Assembly: GCA_031258225.1 (NCBI GenBank)
Contig: JAIRND010000168.1
Location: 1-39,836 of the forward strand
Direction: 5' to 3'
Source: Treponema sp.
GTDB lineage: Bacteria; Spirochaetota; Spirochaetia; Treponematales; Breznakiellaceae
DNA length: 39,836 bases
The notes below the pieces were generated by a model, which had not been told where the DNA came from, did no database searches, and was given only the letters and a program-made list of their open reading frames with translations. Below, in pieces: positions 15,821 through 25,273 of this stretch. The position numbers were made by a program, and so were the translations under genes. The number at the start of each line of letters is the position of its first letter. Position 1 is the first letter of the stretch.

Positions 15821-17484
15821 GGCGTTGGCCGGGGGGCTTGCCGCGGAGGCGGCCCCGTCAGCGAATAATCCCCGTTCTGTTGTTGTTCCCGGCGGTTCTG
15901 GCGGGCCTGGTTTCATGTAAAGAGAAACCGCCCGTTATTCACAGTCTTGATCCGTCCATCGGTATGCTGGGGGAGATTCTCACCATCCGGGGGGAGCGAT
16001 TTGGCGACGAGCGGGGGGAATCCTACGTCAGCATCGCCGGAATTGCCCCTACCGCGTCTTCCTACGTCCGGTGGGAGGATACCCTTATCACGCTGCGCCT
16101 CCCCGAATTCGGCGATTCCGGTTTGATCCGGGTTCATGTGGGGGGCGGGAAGAGCAACGCGCTGCTCTTTTCCAACCGGGCGACCATTCCGGCCCCGGTT
16201 GAGGGGGAGGATTTCGGCATAGGCCCCCGGATCGGCTCCATTGAGCCCGCCGGCGGGCGGACAGGGGCCCTTGTGTCCATTATCGGGAGCGGCTTCGGCA
16301 ATTTCCGGGAACAAAGCGGGGTTTTCTTTTCCTGGGACGCGGAAAGCGCGCCGGGAACCCCGGTGGAGAACCGCAGCCCCGGTTCCATCGAGGTGTTTGA
16401 GGGCGATCTTGGCTACGATCTGTGGACCGACCGGGAGATTCGGGTCCGGGTTCCCGACGGGGCGGTAAGCGGGAACGTGGAGGTTAGGACCCCCAGGGGC
16501 GCGTCCAGGCCCGTCTTTTTTGAGGTGTCGGGTAAACCCGGAACCAAGACCTTCAAGAACAGGCGCAGCTATACGTTCAGCCATTCGGTGCAGGTACAGG
16601 CGCGGGAGGCCCTTGCGCCCAACACCCTGTACCTGTGGATACCCCGGCCGGTACTCTCCGCCTCCCAGCGTAATCCGGAACTCCTTACGCGGAACATGGA
16701 GAGTTTTGTGGAAGACTACCGGGGAACCAACCTGTTCCGGCTTGTGGACCTTGCGGTGGATTCCACGGTAACGGTCGATCAGACCTGGGTGGTGGAAGTC
16801 TACGCCCAGGAGACGAACCTGCGCTACCAGCAGATCACGCAGGACACCTCCTCCCCAATCCACGCCGCCTACACCCAGGCCGACGCGCTGATCCCCTCGG
16901 AGGACCAGCGGATCCGGGCCCTGGCGGACAGAATATGCGGGCGGGAACGGAATCCCTATCTTAAGGCCCGGCGGATCTACGAATGGCTTGTGAAAGAGGC
17001 GGACCTGAGTCTTTCAGGCGACGGAACCACCGGGGTTCTGGACGCGCTGGAAGAGGCGCGTTTCGATTCCTATACCGCGTCGCTGCTTTTCTGCTCCCTG
17101 GCCCGCTCGGCGGGGCTTCCCGCCGTCCCGATTTCCGGTGTTTTGGTGAACCAGGGGGAAACCCTTAGGCACTGCTGGGCGGAATTCTGGATTGACGGCT
17201 TCGGCTGGGTTCCGCTGGACCCCGTTCTGGGGGCCGGAGTGGCGCCGGAGGGTTTTACCGTAAGGGAGGACGCGGAATCCTGGTATTTCGGTAATCTTGA
17301 CAACCAGAGGATTGCCTTTTCACGGGGGCAGAACACGCTGTCCCGCATGGACCCCAGGGGAAGAACCGTACAGCGGGACCGGGACTACGCCCTGCAGAAC
17401 CTCTGGGAGGAGGCGGTTGGAGAATTGAGATCCTATTCGTCCCTGTGGGGAGACATAACCATTACCGGCATATACGCCCGTTAG
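15817..17484 (+). CDS. Transglutaminase-like protein with IPT/TIG repeats, putative lipoprotein
   Basis: GTG start overlapping the preceding TGA; lipobox-like VLAGLVSC; two IPT/TIG-like segments (PPVIHSLDPSIGMLGEILTIRGERFG; PRIGSIEPAGGRTGALVSIIGSGFG); C-terminal transglutaminase fold (LRHCWAEFWIDGFGWVPLDPVLG). Confidence 0.85.
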   Translation: MRRWPGGLPRRRPRQRIIPVLLLFPAVLAGLVSCKEKPPVIHSLDPSIGMLGEILTIRGERFGDERGESYVSIAGIAPTASSYVRWEDTLITLRLPEFGDSGLIRVHVGGGKSNALLFSNRATIPAPVEGEDFGIGPRIGSIEPAGGRTGALVSIIGSGFGNFREQSGVFFSWDAESAPGTPVENRSPGSIEVFEGDLGYDLWTDREIRVRVPDGAVSGNVEVRTPRGASRPVFFEVSGKPGTKTFKNRRSYTFSHSVQVQAREALAPNTLYLWIPRPVLSASQRNPELLTRNMESFVEDYRGTNLFRLVDLAVDSTVTVDQTWVVEVYAQETNLRYQQITQDTSSPIHAAYTQADALIPSEDQRIRALADRICGRERNPYLKARRIYEWLVKEADLSLSGDGTTGVLDALEEARFDSYTASLLFCSLARSAGLPAVPISGVLVNQGETLRHCWAEFWIDGFGWVPLDPVLGAGVAPEGFTVREDAESWYFGNLDNQRIAFSRGQNTLSRMDPRGRTVQRDRDYALQNLWEEAVGELRSYSSLWGDITITGIYAR

Positions 17485-17492
17485 GAGGAACC

Positions 17493-18179
17493 ATGATAAG
17501 CGTTATTTCCCTTGGCGGCTCCATCGTCGCCCCCGACGGGGTGGATGAGGAGTATTTGCGGCAATTCCTGGCCCTGGTGAACCGTTTGCTGCTGGAAGAC
17601 GGGGAGAGGAAGTTCATCGTTGTGGTGGGGGGCGGCGGTCCGGCCCGTTCCTGGCAGAAGGCCTACCGCAATCTGGCGCGGACTCCCTCCGACGACGAGG
17701 CGGACTGGATCGGCATTATGGCGACCAGGCTCAACGCCCAGCTTGTCAAAGCCCTGATGGGCGGCTGGTGCCGTGAGAATCTCGTAACCAATCCGTTCCA
17801 GGCGGATTCGTTCAAAGGCCGGGTACTGGTGGCCGCGGGCTGGAAGCCCGGTTTTTCATCGGACTACGACGCGGTGCTTCTGGCGGAACGGTTTAACGCG
17901 TCCTGTGTGATCAACCTTTCCAACATCGAACAGGTCTACTCAGGCGATCCCCGCGAGGATCCTGACGCGAAGCCCATCGCGTCGATAAACTGGCCGGATT
18001 TTATCCGCATCGTGGGGGACAAATGGACGCCGGGGAAAAACGTGCCCTTTGACCCGGTTGCAAGCCGCTACGCGGCCGGTCTGGGCCTTAGCGTGCTGTT
18101 CGCGGCGGGGAGGAACCTGGACAATCTGGAAAAGATACTCAGGGGCGAAGACTTTCTGGGTACCCGTATCGGCGGTTAA
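17493..18179 (+). CDS. Amino acid kinase family, archaeal-type UMP kinase-like
   Basis: [16 protein letters not shown]...[67 protein letters not shown] precedes ATG 17493. Confidence 0.83.
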   Translation: MISVISLGGSIVAPDGVDEEYLRQFLALVNRLLLEDGERKFIVVVGGGGPARSWQKAYRNLARTPSDDEADWIGIMATRLNAQLVKALMGGWCRENLVTNPFQADSFKGRVLVAAGWKPGFSSDYDAVLLAERFNASCVINLSNIEQVYSGDPREDPDAKPIASINWPDFIRIVGDKWTPGKNVPFDPVASRYAAGLGLSVLFAAGRNLDNLEKILRGEDFLGTRIGG

Positions 18180-18258
18180 CGGCCCCGGTCCGCCGGCTTC
18201 TCAAAGTCCGTGTATTTTATTACCATCCGGAAACATCACGCACGAGGAGAATAAACCT

Positions 18259-19920
18259 ATGGAAATTTCCGTGTTACAGAACCTGCGTTACGCCTACCGT
18301 CCCAAACTTCCCGCCAGTCTTTCACAGGACATCGCCGGCATCGGGATGGAATACGGCGAACCGACCGAATCGATTTCGGATCAGGAGGCCCTGCGGGGGC
18401 TTTTTAAGCATACCTACGGCAAGCCCATTGTTACGTTTGGCCGGGGCCGGAAGGCCGGCATCGGCCACAAGTTAAGGGTGGGGGTTATTCTTTCCGGCGG
18501 CCAGGCGCCCGGGGGCCACAACGTTATAGCCGGTCTTTTTGACGGTCTTAAAAAGGGGAACCCCGAATCCGCGCTTTACGGATTTTTGGGCGGCCCGTCG
18601 GGCCTTATCGGCAACAAGGCCGTGGAGATTACCGCGTCCATGATGGACGAGTACCGCAACACCGGCGGTTTCGACATGATCGGTTCCGGGCGTACCAAAA
18701 TTGAGACCCCCGAACAGTTTGCCGCGTCCCTGGAGACGGCGGCGAAGCTCGGCCTTTCCGCCGTCGTGATCATCGGCGGGGACGATTCCAACACCAACGC
18801 GGCGCTGCTGGCGGAATATTTTCTGGAACGGGGATCGCCGATACAGGTGATCGGCTGTCCCAAAACCATCGACGGGGACCTGAAAAACGCCCTTGTCGAA
18901 ATTTCCTTTGGTTTTGACACGGCGGTAAAAACCTACAGTGAACTTATCGGGAATATCGGGCGGGACGCCAACTCCGCGAAGAAGTACTGGCATTTCATCA
19001 AACTTATGGGCCGCTCGGCAAGCCATATCGCCCTGGAGTGCGCCCTCCAGACCCGGCCCAACGTCTGCCTTATCTCCGAGGAGGTGGAGGCGAAGAAACA
19101 TTCGTTGAAACAGATTGTGGACAATCTCTGCGATTCCATCGCCCGGCGGGCGGCCAACAAAGAAAACTTTGGGGTGGTGCTGATCCCCGAAGGGCTGGTG
19201 GAATTTATCCCCGAAATGAAGACCCTGATCGAGGAACTGAACGACATTATGGCCGCCGGCGGGGATGAATTCGCCAACGTGGAAAAAGAATCGTTCCGGG
19301 AGATTGTCGCGTGGCTTGCCCGCAAACTTTCCGGCCCTTCGGAATCACTGTTCCTGAGCCTTCCCGAGGAAATCGCCAAACAACTGCTGGCGGACCGGGA
19401 CCCCCACGGGAACGTACAGGTCTCCCGGATCGAAACGGAAAAACTGCTCATCGGCATGGTGGAAAAAGAACTGAAAAAACGGGCGGACGCGGGAACCTAC
19501 CGGGGTAAATTCAGCGCCCTGGGGCATTTTTTCGGTTACGAGGGCAGGTGCGCCTTCCCCTCCAACTTTGACGCGGACTACTGCTACAGCCTGGGATTCA
19601 GCGCCTTTGTGCTGATCGCCGCGGGGCTTACCGGCTACCTTTCCAGCGTGCGGAACCTCAGCGCCCCGGCGCGGGAGTGGATCGCCGGGGGAGTGCCGCT
19701 GACCATGATGATGAACATGGAACACCGCCACGGTTCACAGAAGCCGGTGATACGGAAAGCCCTGGTGGACCTTGAGGGGGAACCCTTTAAGGTCTTTGCC
19801 CAAAACCGGGATGCCTGGGCGCTGGCGACCGGCTACCGGTACCCCGGCGCAATCCAGTACTTCGGCCCCCCGGAGATCGCCGACATCACCACGGCGACCC
19901 TGAGGCTGGAACACCCGTAG
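18259..19920 (+). CDS. pfp: Diphosphate--fructose-6-phosphate 1-phosphotransferase (PPi-PFK)
   Basis: GGDDSNTNA (Asp replacing Gly of GGDGS) and [10 protein letters not shown] are PPi-specific signatures; long PFK architecture. Confidence 0.95.
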   Translation: MEISVLQNLRYAYRPKLPASLSQDIAGIGMEYGEPTESISDQEALRGLFKHTYGKPIVTFGRGRKAGIGHKLRVGVILSGGQAPGGHNVIAGLFDGLKKGNPESALYGFLGGPSGLIGNKAVEITASMMDEYRNTGGFDMIGSGRTKIETPEQFAASLETAAKLGLSAVVIIGGDDSNTNAALLAEYFLERGSPIQVIGCPKTIDGDLKNALVEISFGFDTAVKTYSELIGNIGRDANSAKKYWHFIKLMGRSASHIALECALQTRPNVCLISEEVEAKKHSLKQIVDNLCDSIARRAANKENFGVVLIPEGLVEFIPEMKTLIEELNDIMAAGGDEFANVEKESFREIVAWLARKLSGPSESLFLSLPEEIAKQLLADRDPHGNVQVSRIETEKLLIGMVEKELKKRADAGTYRGKFSALGHFFGYEGRCAFPSNFDADYCYSLGFSAFVLIAAGLTGYLSSVRNLSAPAREWIAGGVPLTMMMNMEHRHGSQKPVIRKALVDLEGEPFKVFAQNRDAWALATGYRYPGAIQYFGPPEIADITTATLRLEHP

Positions 19921-19967
19921 TACGCAGTCATCATTCAACCTGTGAGTAGTCAGTTTGATACGCCAAA
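19918..19967 (+). repeat. Copy of the terminal segment of the 25 kb palindromic element, beginning at the pfp stop codon
   Basis: TAGTACGCAGTCATCATTCAACCTGTGAGTAGTCAGTTTGATACGCC equals the reverse complement of about 25226-25272 except for a small mismatch/indel around GAGT(C/A)G. Confidence 0.9.
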
Positions 19968-20033
19968 TTTGGGCCGGCACCATGCGCGATGCACGCGTTT
20001 CCATAACGGGATTTTTCGGGTATTCTTGCCGCA

Positions 20034-22676
20034 ATGGCGGCGATAATATTCCTGATCGTTACGGCGTCTCTTTTTTCCGTGATTGGCGTCATCGTCCTCC
20101 TGGCCAAGGTTTCCCGTCAGGAGGATCTTCTACGGGAATACGGAGAACGGCTGGATCGTGTGGAGAAGGCCCCGTACCCTTCCGTGGGGAAAGCGTTCTT
20201 ACCGCCGGCGGCGAAAATTCCACCGATGGGCGCGCCGCCAATGGACGAGGCGCCGACGGAGAAGGCTCCGTTTATCTGGAAGCCGGAGGAAAGCCCGGCG
20301 GCTGAGCGGCCCGCCGCCCGTTCCGCGCCGGGGAATTTCCCGCCGGCCTTTTTGCGCGGGGTGAACCTCTGGGCCGCGGGGGGGATTCTGCTCCTCCTGG
20401 CCGGTTTTGCCACCCTTGTTACCCACCTGGCACACAGGGGCTTCTTTACCGTTGAAATGGGGATCGCCGCCGCGGCTCTCTGCGGTCTTGTCATGCTGGT
20501 CCTGGGCTGGCGTTTCAGGAAAAAACGGCCCCTCTACTTTCTCCCCCTCCAGGGGGGCGGCATTGGCATTCTCTACTTTTCCGTTTTTGCCGCCGCCAGG
20601 TTTACCGCCCATCTTTCCCCACGCGCCGGCCTGGTTTTCATGAGTCTGCTCGTCCCCTCGGCCATTGCCCTGGCCCTCGTTCAAAATTCCCAGGCCCTGG
20701 CCCTGGTGGGTTTTCTCGGCGGTTTCGCCGTCCCCCCGCTCATGGCCTGGGGCGGGGGAAACCAGGTCTTCCTCTTTGCCTACTACCTGGTCCTTGATCT
20801 GGGGGTCCTGTGTATCGGCTTTTTCCGCCGCTGGAACCCCCTTAACCTCCTTGCCCTGCTGTGCTGTTTTATTCCCGCCGCTGTCTGGACGCTGAACTAC
20901 TACACGGTGGAACTCTTCTGGTCCGTGGAACCGTTCTTCCTGGCCTATTTCCTCATCTTCACGGTTCTGAGTTTCCGGGGTTCCGCTCTGAAAATCGCCC
21001 CGAATTTTGACATGGCGCTGATCCTGGGAACCCCCATCCTGGCGGCCCCGCTTCAGTGGAAGGTTTTTGAGCCGGTGGCCCACGGACACGCCCTGGCCTG
21101 CCTGTGCTTTTCCGCGTTTTACATCGCGGCGGCCTTTGTACTGTGGAAGCTGAGACGGGCGGAGGGGCGGCTTCTTCGCGAAGCCTGCCTGGACTTTGGG
21201 GTTCTGCTGGCAAATCTCGCCATACCCCTGGAACTTAGCCCCGGGATCACCAGCGCCGTGTGGGCCGCCGAGGGGCTTGTGGTTTTCTTCGCGGGCCTCC
21301 GCCTGAAAAGCGGAAGGATCACGGCTGCCGCCCTTGTCCTTCACGCCGCCGGGGCAATCGCCTTTTTCTTTAAGGCGGGAACCCCCGTTTACGACGGTGT
21401 TCTGAGCGCCGGATTTACCGGATCTCTTGTCATCGCCCTTTCGGCCCTGGCTATGGTGTACGGCGCCGAACGGCTTTCGGCGCGGCCCCGCCCCGCCCTT
21501 TCCCTTGTTCTCGCCGTCTGGGGCTTCCTCTGGTGGTTCGGCGGCTGGTGGTACGGGATCTCCCGCGGTTCCGCCAATCCGGGCGCGGCGCTGTTCCTGC
21601 TCTGTTCCCTAAGCGCCCCGGCGGCCTACGGGGCCTCGCGATGCCTGCGGGTTCCCCTGTTCCGCCTGGGGATGATCCCCTCCCTTGCCGGGGGCTTCCT
21701 CGTGTGGTTCGCCTTTTTTTCCATCCACCTGTTCAGCGTTTTTACAAACCGCCCCTGGGTGATGCTGAGCCACAATTATTTTACCGGCGCGTATGGCTGG
21801 GCCTGGCTTGTCTTTTTTGCCGTTCAGGGCGTCTTGATCGTGTTATCACGGAGGGAACTGCGGGAGGATGTTCACGGCGTATGGATCCTGATCGCGGTCC
21901 TGGTAAGCCTGGGAGTCTTAACCTCATCGGGCCGTGCCTTTACCATTTTCCGGAATCTCGCCCCGGCCTGGACAAGTTTCGCGGGGCTTCTCCCCGTTTT
22001 TGCCGCGATGACCGGAATTAGTTTGTCCGCGCGGCGTCTCGCGGGGAAGGCGGACGGGGCCCTTACCCGCGCCCGGCTTGTCTTTTACATCCTTCCCCTT
22101 CTTCTAAGCGCCGTATTGGGCCTCTGGTTCCTCGTTACCCTGTTTTTTCCCGGGAATCCGGCCCCCCTGCCCTTCTACATCCCCATCCTCAACCCGCTTG
22201 ACCTGGAGGAACTTTTTTGCCTTGTGGTCTTCCTCCTCTGGCAATCCGCCCTGATGAAAAGAAATGACCTTCCGGTATTGAAGAAATGGGTCCTCGCCAT
22301 CATCGTTGATGGTGTGGTACTTCTCTACGCAGTCGCCGCGGTCGCGCGGGGCGCGCATTTCTACGGCGGCATAGCCTACCGGGACCTGGCGTATTCCGAC
22401 GTGTTCCACCTGTGCCTTTTCATCCTCCTGGCCCTGTACGGCATGGGGCATATCATCGGGGGAAACAGGCTGTCCCAAAGGCCGCTCTGGATCGCCGGGG
22501 CCGTCCTGATGATCGCGGATACCGCCAAGTTCCTCCTCTTCGATCAGGCAAGCGCCGGGGCGGCCGCGCGGGTCGCATCGTTCTTTCTGGCGGGTCTCCT
22601 GTTCCTCGTTATCGGCTGGGCCGCTCCCCTGCCGCCTTCGTCCGGGCCCCGTCCGGGTAAACGCCGTGACGGGTAA
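20034..22676 (+). CDS. DUF2339 domain-containing multi-span membrane protein
   Basis: N-terminal TM + coiled coil, then GVNLWAAGGILLLLAGFATLVTHLAHRGFFTVEMGIAAAALCGLVMLVLGWRFRKK and more than 20 hydrophobic segments, typical of DUF2339. Confidence 0.85.
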   Translation: MAAIIFLIVTASLFSVIGVIVLLAKVSRQEDLLREYGERLDRVEKAPYPSVGKAFLPPAAKIPPMGAPPMDEAPTEKAPFIWKPEESPAAERPAARSAPGNFPPAFLRGVNLWAAGGILLLLAGFATLVTHLAHRGFFTVEMGIAAAALCGLVMLVLGWRFRKKRPLYFLPLQGGGIGILYFSVFAAARFTAHLSPRAGLVFMSLLVPSAIALALVQNSQALALVGFLGGFAVPPLMAWGGGNQVFLFAYYLVLDLGVLCIGFFRRWNPLNLLALLCCFIPAAVWTLNYYTVELFWSVEPFFLAYFLIFTVLSFRGSALKIAPNFDMALILGTPILAAPLQWKVFEPVAHGHALACLCFSAFYIAAAFVLWKLRRAEGRLLREACLDFGVLLANLAIPLELSPGITSAVWAAEGLVVFFAGLRLKSGRITAAALVLHAAGAIAFFFKAGTPVYDGVLSAGFTGSLVIALSALAMVYGAERLSARPRPALSLVLAVWGFLWWFGGWWYGISRGSANPGAALFLLCSLSAPAAYGASRCLRVPLFRLGMIPSLAGGFLVWFAFFSIHLFSVFTNRPWVMLSHNYFTGAYGWAWLVFFAVQGVLIVLSRRELREDVHGVWILIAVLVSLGVLTSSGRAFTIFRNLAPAWTSFAGLLPVFAAMTGISLSARRLAGKADGALTRARLVFYILPLLLSAVLGLWFLVTLFFPGNPAPLPFYIPILNPLDLEELFCLVVFLLWQSALMKRNDLPVLKKWVLAIIVDGVVLLYAVAAVARGAHFYGGIAYRDLAYSDVFHLCLFILLALYGMGHIIGGNRLSQRPLWIAGAVLMIADTAKFLLFDQASAGAAARVASFFLAGLLFLVIGWAAPLPPSSGPRPGKRRDG

Positions 22677-22775
22677 ACCCGGATTCGTTTATCCTGTGGG
22701 GTATTCTGATTCTTTCGGTACCTGTTCTATGCGGCATGCGCTTTATATCGTCAAATCCATGCGAAAGGAGACATC

Positions 22776-24824
22776 ATGACACGACCGTATTTCGCGCTGG
22801 TCATCGGCGCGATTTTTTTCACCGTGTTTAGCGGCCCCCGGCCTGAGGCCCAACCCCTTAGGGACGGGGAGAGCCTTCCCCTTGAGACCCAGGCGGGGGC
22901 GATGCCCCTGAGGAAGATCACCGTCTACTCATCGGGAGTCGCGTTTTTTGAACATTCGCGGGTACTCAGCGGGCCGGCGGTGTTCAGGCTGCCCTTTACG
23001 GCGACGGCCCTGAACGACGCGCTCAAATCCCTCCTGCTGCGTGATCCCGCGTCGGCCTTCCCCCTGATCGGCTATTCCCCGGAGCAGGGCCTTCCGGAGA
23101 CCCTGCGGAGCCTGGGCGTCGACCTGTCCGGCAATCCCGGCATGGCGGAGATCCTGGAGAACCTTCGGGGGGAGGAAGTGGAAGTCAACGTTCCCGAACC
23201 CATACGGGGGAGGATCATGGCCCTTGAGTACCGGCGGGCAGGGGACGGGGGGCCGGCGGAACCCTGGCTTTCCCTGCTTGGCCCCCAGGGTATCAGGCTC
23301 CTGAATCTGGCGAAGATCGATTCCCTGCGCGTCACCAACGCCGATCTGAACGCGGACCTGGAACGGGCCCTTGACCTTATCATGGCCTCCAGGAACTCCC
23401 GGACCAGGGAGCTTACAATCACCCTTCCCGGCGGCGGAAGCCGTTCAGTCTCGGTAAGTTACGTGATCCCCTCGCCGGTCTGGAAGGTTTCATACCGTCT
23501 GGACCTGGGGAACGGGACCTCCGCTCCGGCCCGTTTTCAGGGCTGGGCCATTGTCGATAACGACAGCGATGAGGACTGGCGGGACGTGGAACTCTCCCTG
23601 GCGGCGGGGCGGCCCGTGTCGTTTATCCAGAACCTCTACCCCCCCTACTACCAGGACCGCCCTACCCTGCCCCTGGCCATTGCCGGGAGCGCCGCCCCCG
23701 TAACCTACGCCGCGGCGGATTCCCGGCAGCGGGCAACGCTCAACAGCCCGGTGGAAAAATCCGCGGCGGCTGAGGAGCTGGTCGAGTTTGAGCCCTCCCC
23801 CCGGGCCGCCGCGCCGGTCCCCGCCCCCGAACCGCTCCCGGTTACCGGGGCCGACATGGCCGATCAGTTCAGTTTTACCCTGAGTAGTCCGGTGAGTATT
23901 GACCGCAAAAGCAGCGTCATGTTTCCCCTGTCGGACACGGAAATTTCCGTCCGCAAATTCCTGATCTTTTCCGGGGTCCAGACCGGCCGGACCGTTCACC
24001 CCGCCGTTGGGGCGGAACTGAACAACACCACGGGTCTCCGCCTCCCCGCCGGTCCCATTACGGTCTACGACGGGGGTTCCTACGCCGGGGACGCCCTGCT
24101 GGAGTTCCTCAACCGGGATGAAAAGCGGCTTATCTCCTGGGGGGAGGACCTTTCGGTTACCGGGACTTCGAGTGTCTCTTCCACGCGGATCGTAACCGCG
24201 GTAACGGTAAGCGGCGGGGTTATGACCCTGAACCGCCGGCAGAGTACCGAGAAAACCTACCGTTTCAGAAACACCGGACCGGAAGCCAAAACAATTGTCA
24301 TTGAACACCCCATTACCACAGGCGCCGCGCTCGCGGAGCCCGCGAACTACGACGAAGCCACCGGCACCGCCTACCGGTTCATCCGGCAGATTCCCCCGGG
24401 AACCGGCGGGACGGGGGAAGCGGAACTGCGTGTCCGGGAAGAAACCCCCCTTTCCCAGCGGATCAGCCTGACAAACCTGACGCCCGCCGCCCTGTTAAGC
24501 TACTCCTCCAGCCAGGAGATCCCCGCCGCCGTCAGAACAAGCCTGGCGCAGGCGGTGGAACTATGGCGGGGCGTGGAAGACGCGGAGAAGGCGCGGACGG
24601 AAACCGAGGCCCGCAAGAACGCCCAGGCCGCCGAACAGGATCGTATCCGCGGAAACCTGGAGGCCGCGGGAAACGAAACCCCGCAGGGCCAGGAGTACCT
24701 GCGCCGCCTTACGGCGCTGGACGCGGAGATCGACCGCCTGAACGGGGACCTGGAACGGCAGCGGGCCGGGGCGCTGGAGGCCCAGGCCGCCTACGAGAAC
24801 TACCTGCGGAACCTTAGCTTTTAG
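22776..24824 (+). CDS. DUF4139 domain-containing secreted protein
   Basis: Signal peptide; ITVYSSGVAFFEHSRVLSGPAVFRLPF; SYVIPSPVWKVSYRLDLG...GWAIVDNDSDEDWRDVELSLAAGRPVSFIQNLYPPYY is characteristic of DUF4139. Confidence 0.85.
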   Translation: MTRPYFALVIGAIFFTVFSGPRPEAQPLRDGESLPLETQAGAMPLRKITVYSSGVAFFEHSRVLSGPAVFRLPFTATALNDALKSLLLRDPASAFPLIGYSPEQGLPETLRSLGVDLSGNPGMAEILENLRGEEVEVNVPEPIRGRIMALEYRRAGDGGPAEPWLSLLGPQGIRLLNLAKIDSLRVTNADLNADLERALDLIMASRNSRTRELTITLPGGGSRSVSVSYVIPSPVWKVSYRLDLGNGTSAPARFQGWAIVDNDSDEDWRDVELSLAAGRPVSFIQNLYPPYYQDRPTLPLAIAGSAAPVTYAAADSRQRATLNSPVEKSAAAEELVEFEPSPRAAAPVPAPEPLPVTGADMADQFSFTLSSPVSIDRKSSVMFPLSDTEISVRKFLIFSGVQTGRTVHPAVGAELNNTTGLRLPAGPITVYDGGSYAGDALLEFLNRDEKRLISWGEDLSVTGTSSVSSTRIVTAVTVSGGVMTLNRRQSTEKTYRFRNTGPEAKTIVIEHPITTGAALAEPANYDEATGTAYRFIRQIPPGTGGTGEAELRVREETPLSQRISLTNLTPAALLSYSSSQEIPAAVRTSLAQAVELWRGVEDAEKARTETEARKNAQAAEQDRIRGNLEAAGNETPQGQEYLRRLTALDAEIDRLNGDLERQRAGALEAQAAYENYLRNLSF

Positions 24825-24830
24825 GGGGCT

Positions 24831-24898
24831 AGCAGCCTGTTGTACTTGTAGGTTTTTGCTCCACGTTGTGTCGCAAAAACCACGATAAATGGGCTGCT
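24831..24898. repeat. Nested hairpin: AGCAGCC/GGCTGCT outer, GGTTTTTGC/GCAAAAACC inner
   Basis: Outer arms 24831-24837 and 24892-24898; inner arms 24851-24859 and 24873-24881, read directly. Confidence 0.8.
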
Positions 24899-24981
24899 TA
24901 CGCAGTCATGATTGTAATTGTGGGGTTTTTTGGTACTTCCGATGCTTCCCGAACCTCCACGACTCTGCCCTCTTTGTGGTG

Positions 24982-25273
24982 TAGTCAGACACCATTTAAC
25001 CTGAGGTTTTAGGTTTGACAGCCGCCTAACCTTAACTCCCTATCGTGAACCACTGCGGGGGCGGGGATAGCCCGGCGGGAAGACATTTGGAATTCTCCGC
25101 CGCAGCGTATCGGAGGCTTTGACGCGGATGCGTCAAGCCTATCGATAGCAAAGGCGGATTCTACAAGCGTTTTTCCGCCGGGCTATCCCCGCCCCTGCCG
25201 GGAAGCGGTAGAGGGTTACGTTCAGGCGTATCAAACTGAACGACTCACAGGTTGAATGATGACTGCGTACTAC
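24982..25273. repeat. MITE-like long imperfect palindrome with perfect 21-bp inner arms
   Basis: Perfect IR GGGGCGGGGATAGCCCGGCGG at 25058-25078 / 25175-25195; central hairpin 25114-25125 / 25130-25140; outer arms align imperfectly (e.g. CATTTAACCTGAG... vs CATTCAACCTGTGAG..., GTTTGACAGCCGCCTAACCTTAAC vs GTTTGATACGCCTGAACGTAAC). Confidence 0.8.

Noticed and set aside
18249-18268. ATAAACCTATGGAAATTT resembling the 9913 repeat
   Set aside because: Overlaps the pfp RBS and start codon; only about 13/19 matches, likely coincidence.
19972-19995. CCGGCACCATGCGCGATGCA as a second sigma-54 promoter upstream of the DUF2339 gene
   Set aside because: GG-to-GC spacing is wrong and the TTGC box is absent.
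20199-21344. 381-aa minus-strand ORF antisense to the DUF2339 gene
   Set aside because: Polar, Gln/Gly/Lys-rich translation, complement of hydrophobic codons; no RBS or conserved motif.
24831-24930. Rho-independent terminator for the DUF4139 gene
   Set aside because: Stems are nested and long but not followed directly by a U-tract; the T6 run at 24925 is about 27 nt downstream with no adjacent stem.
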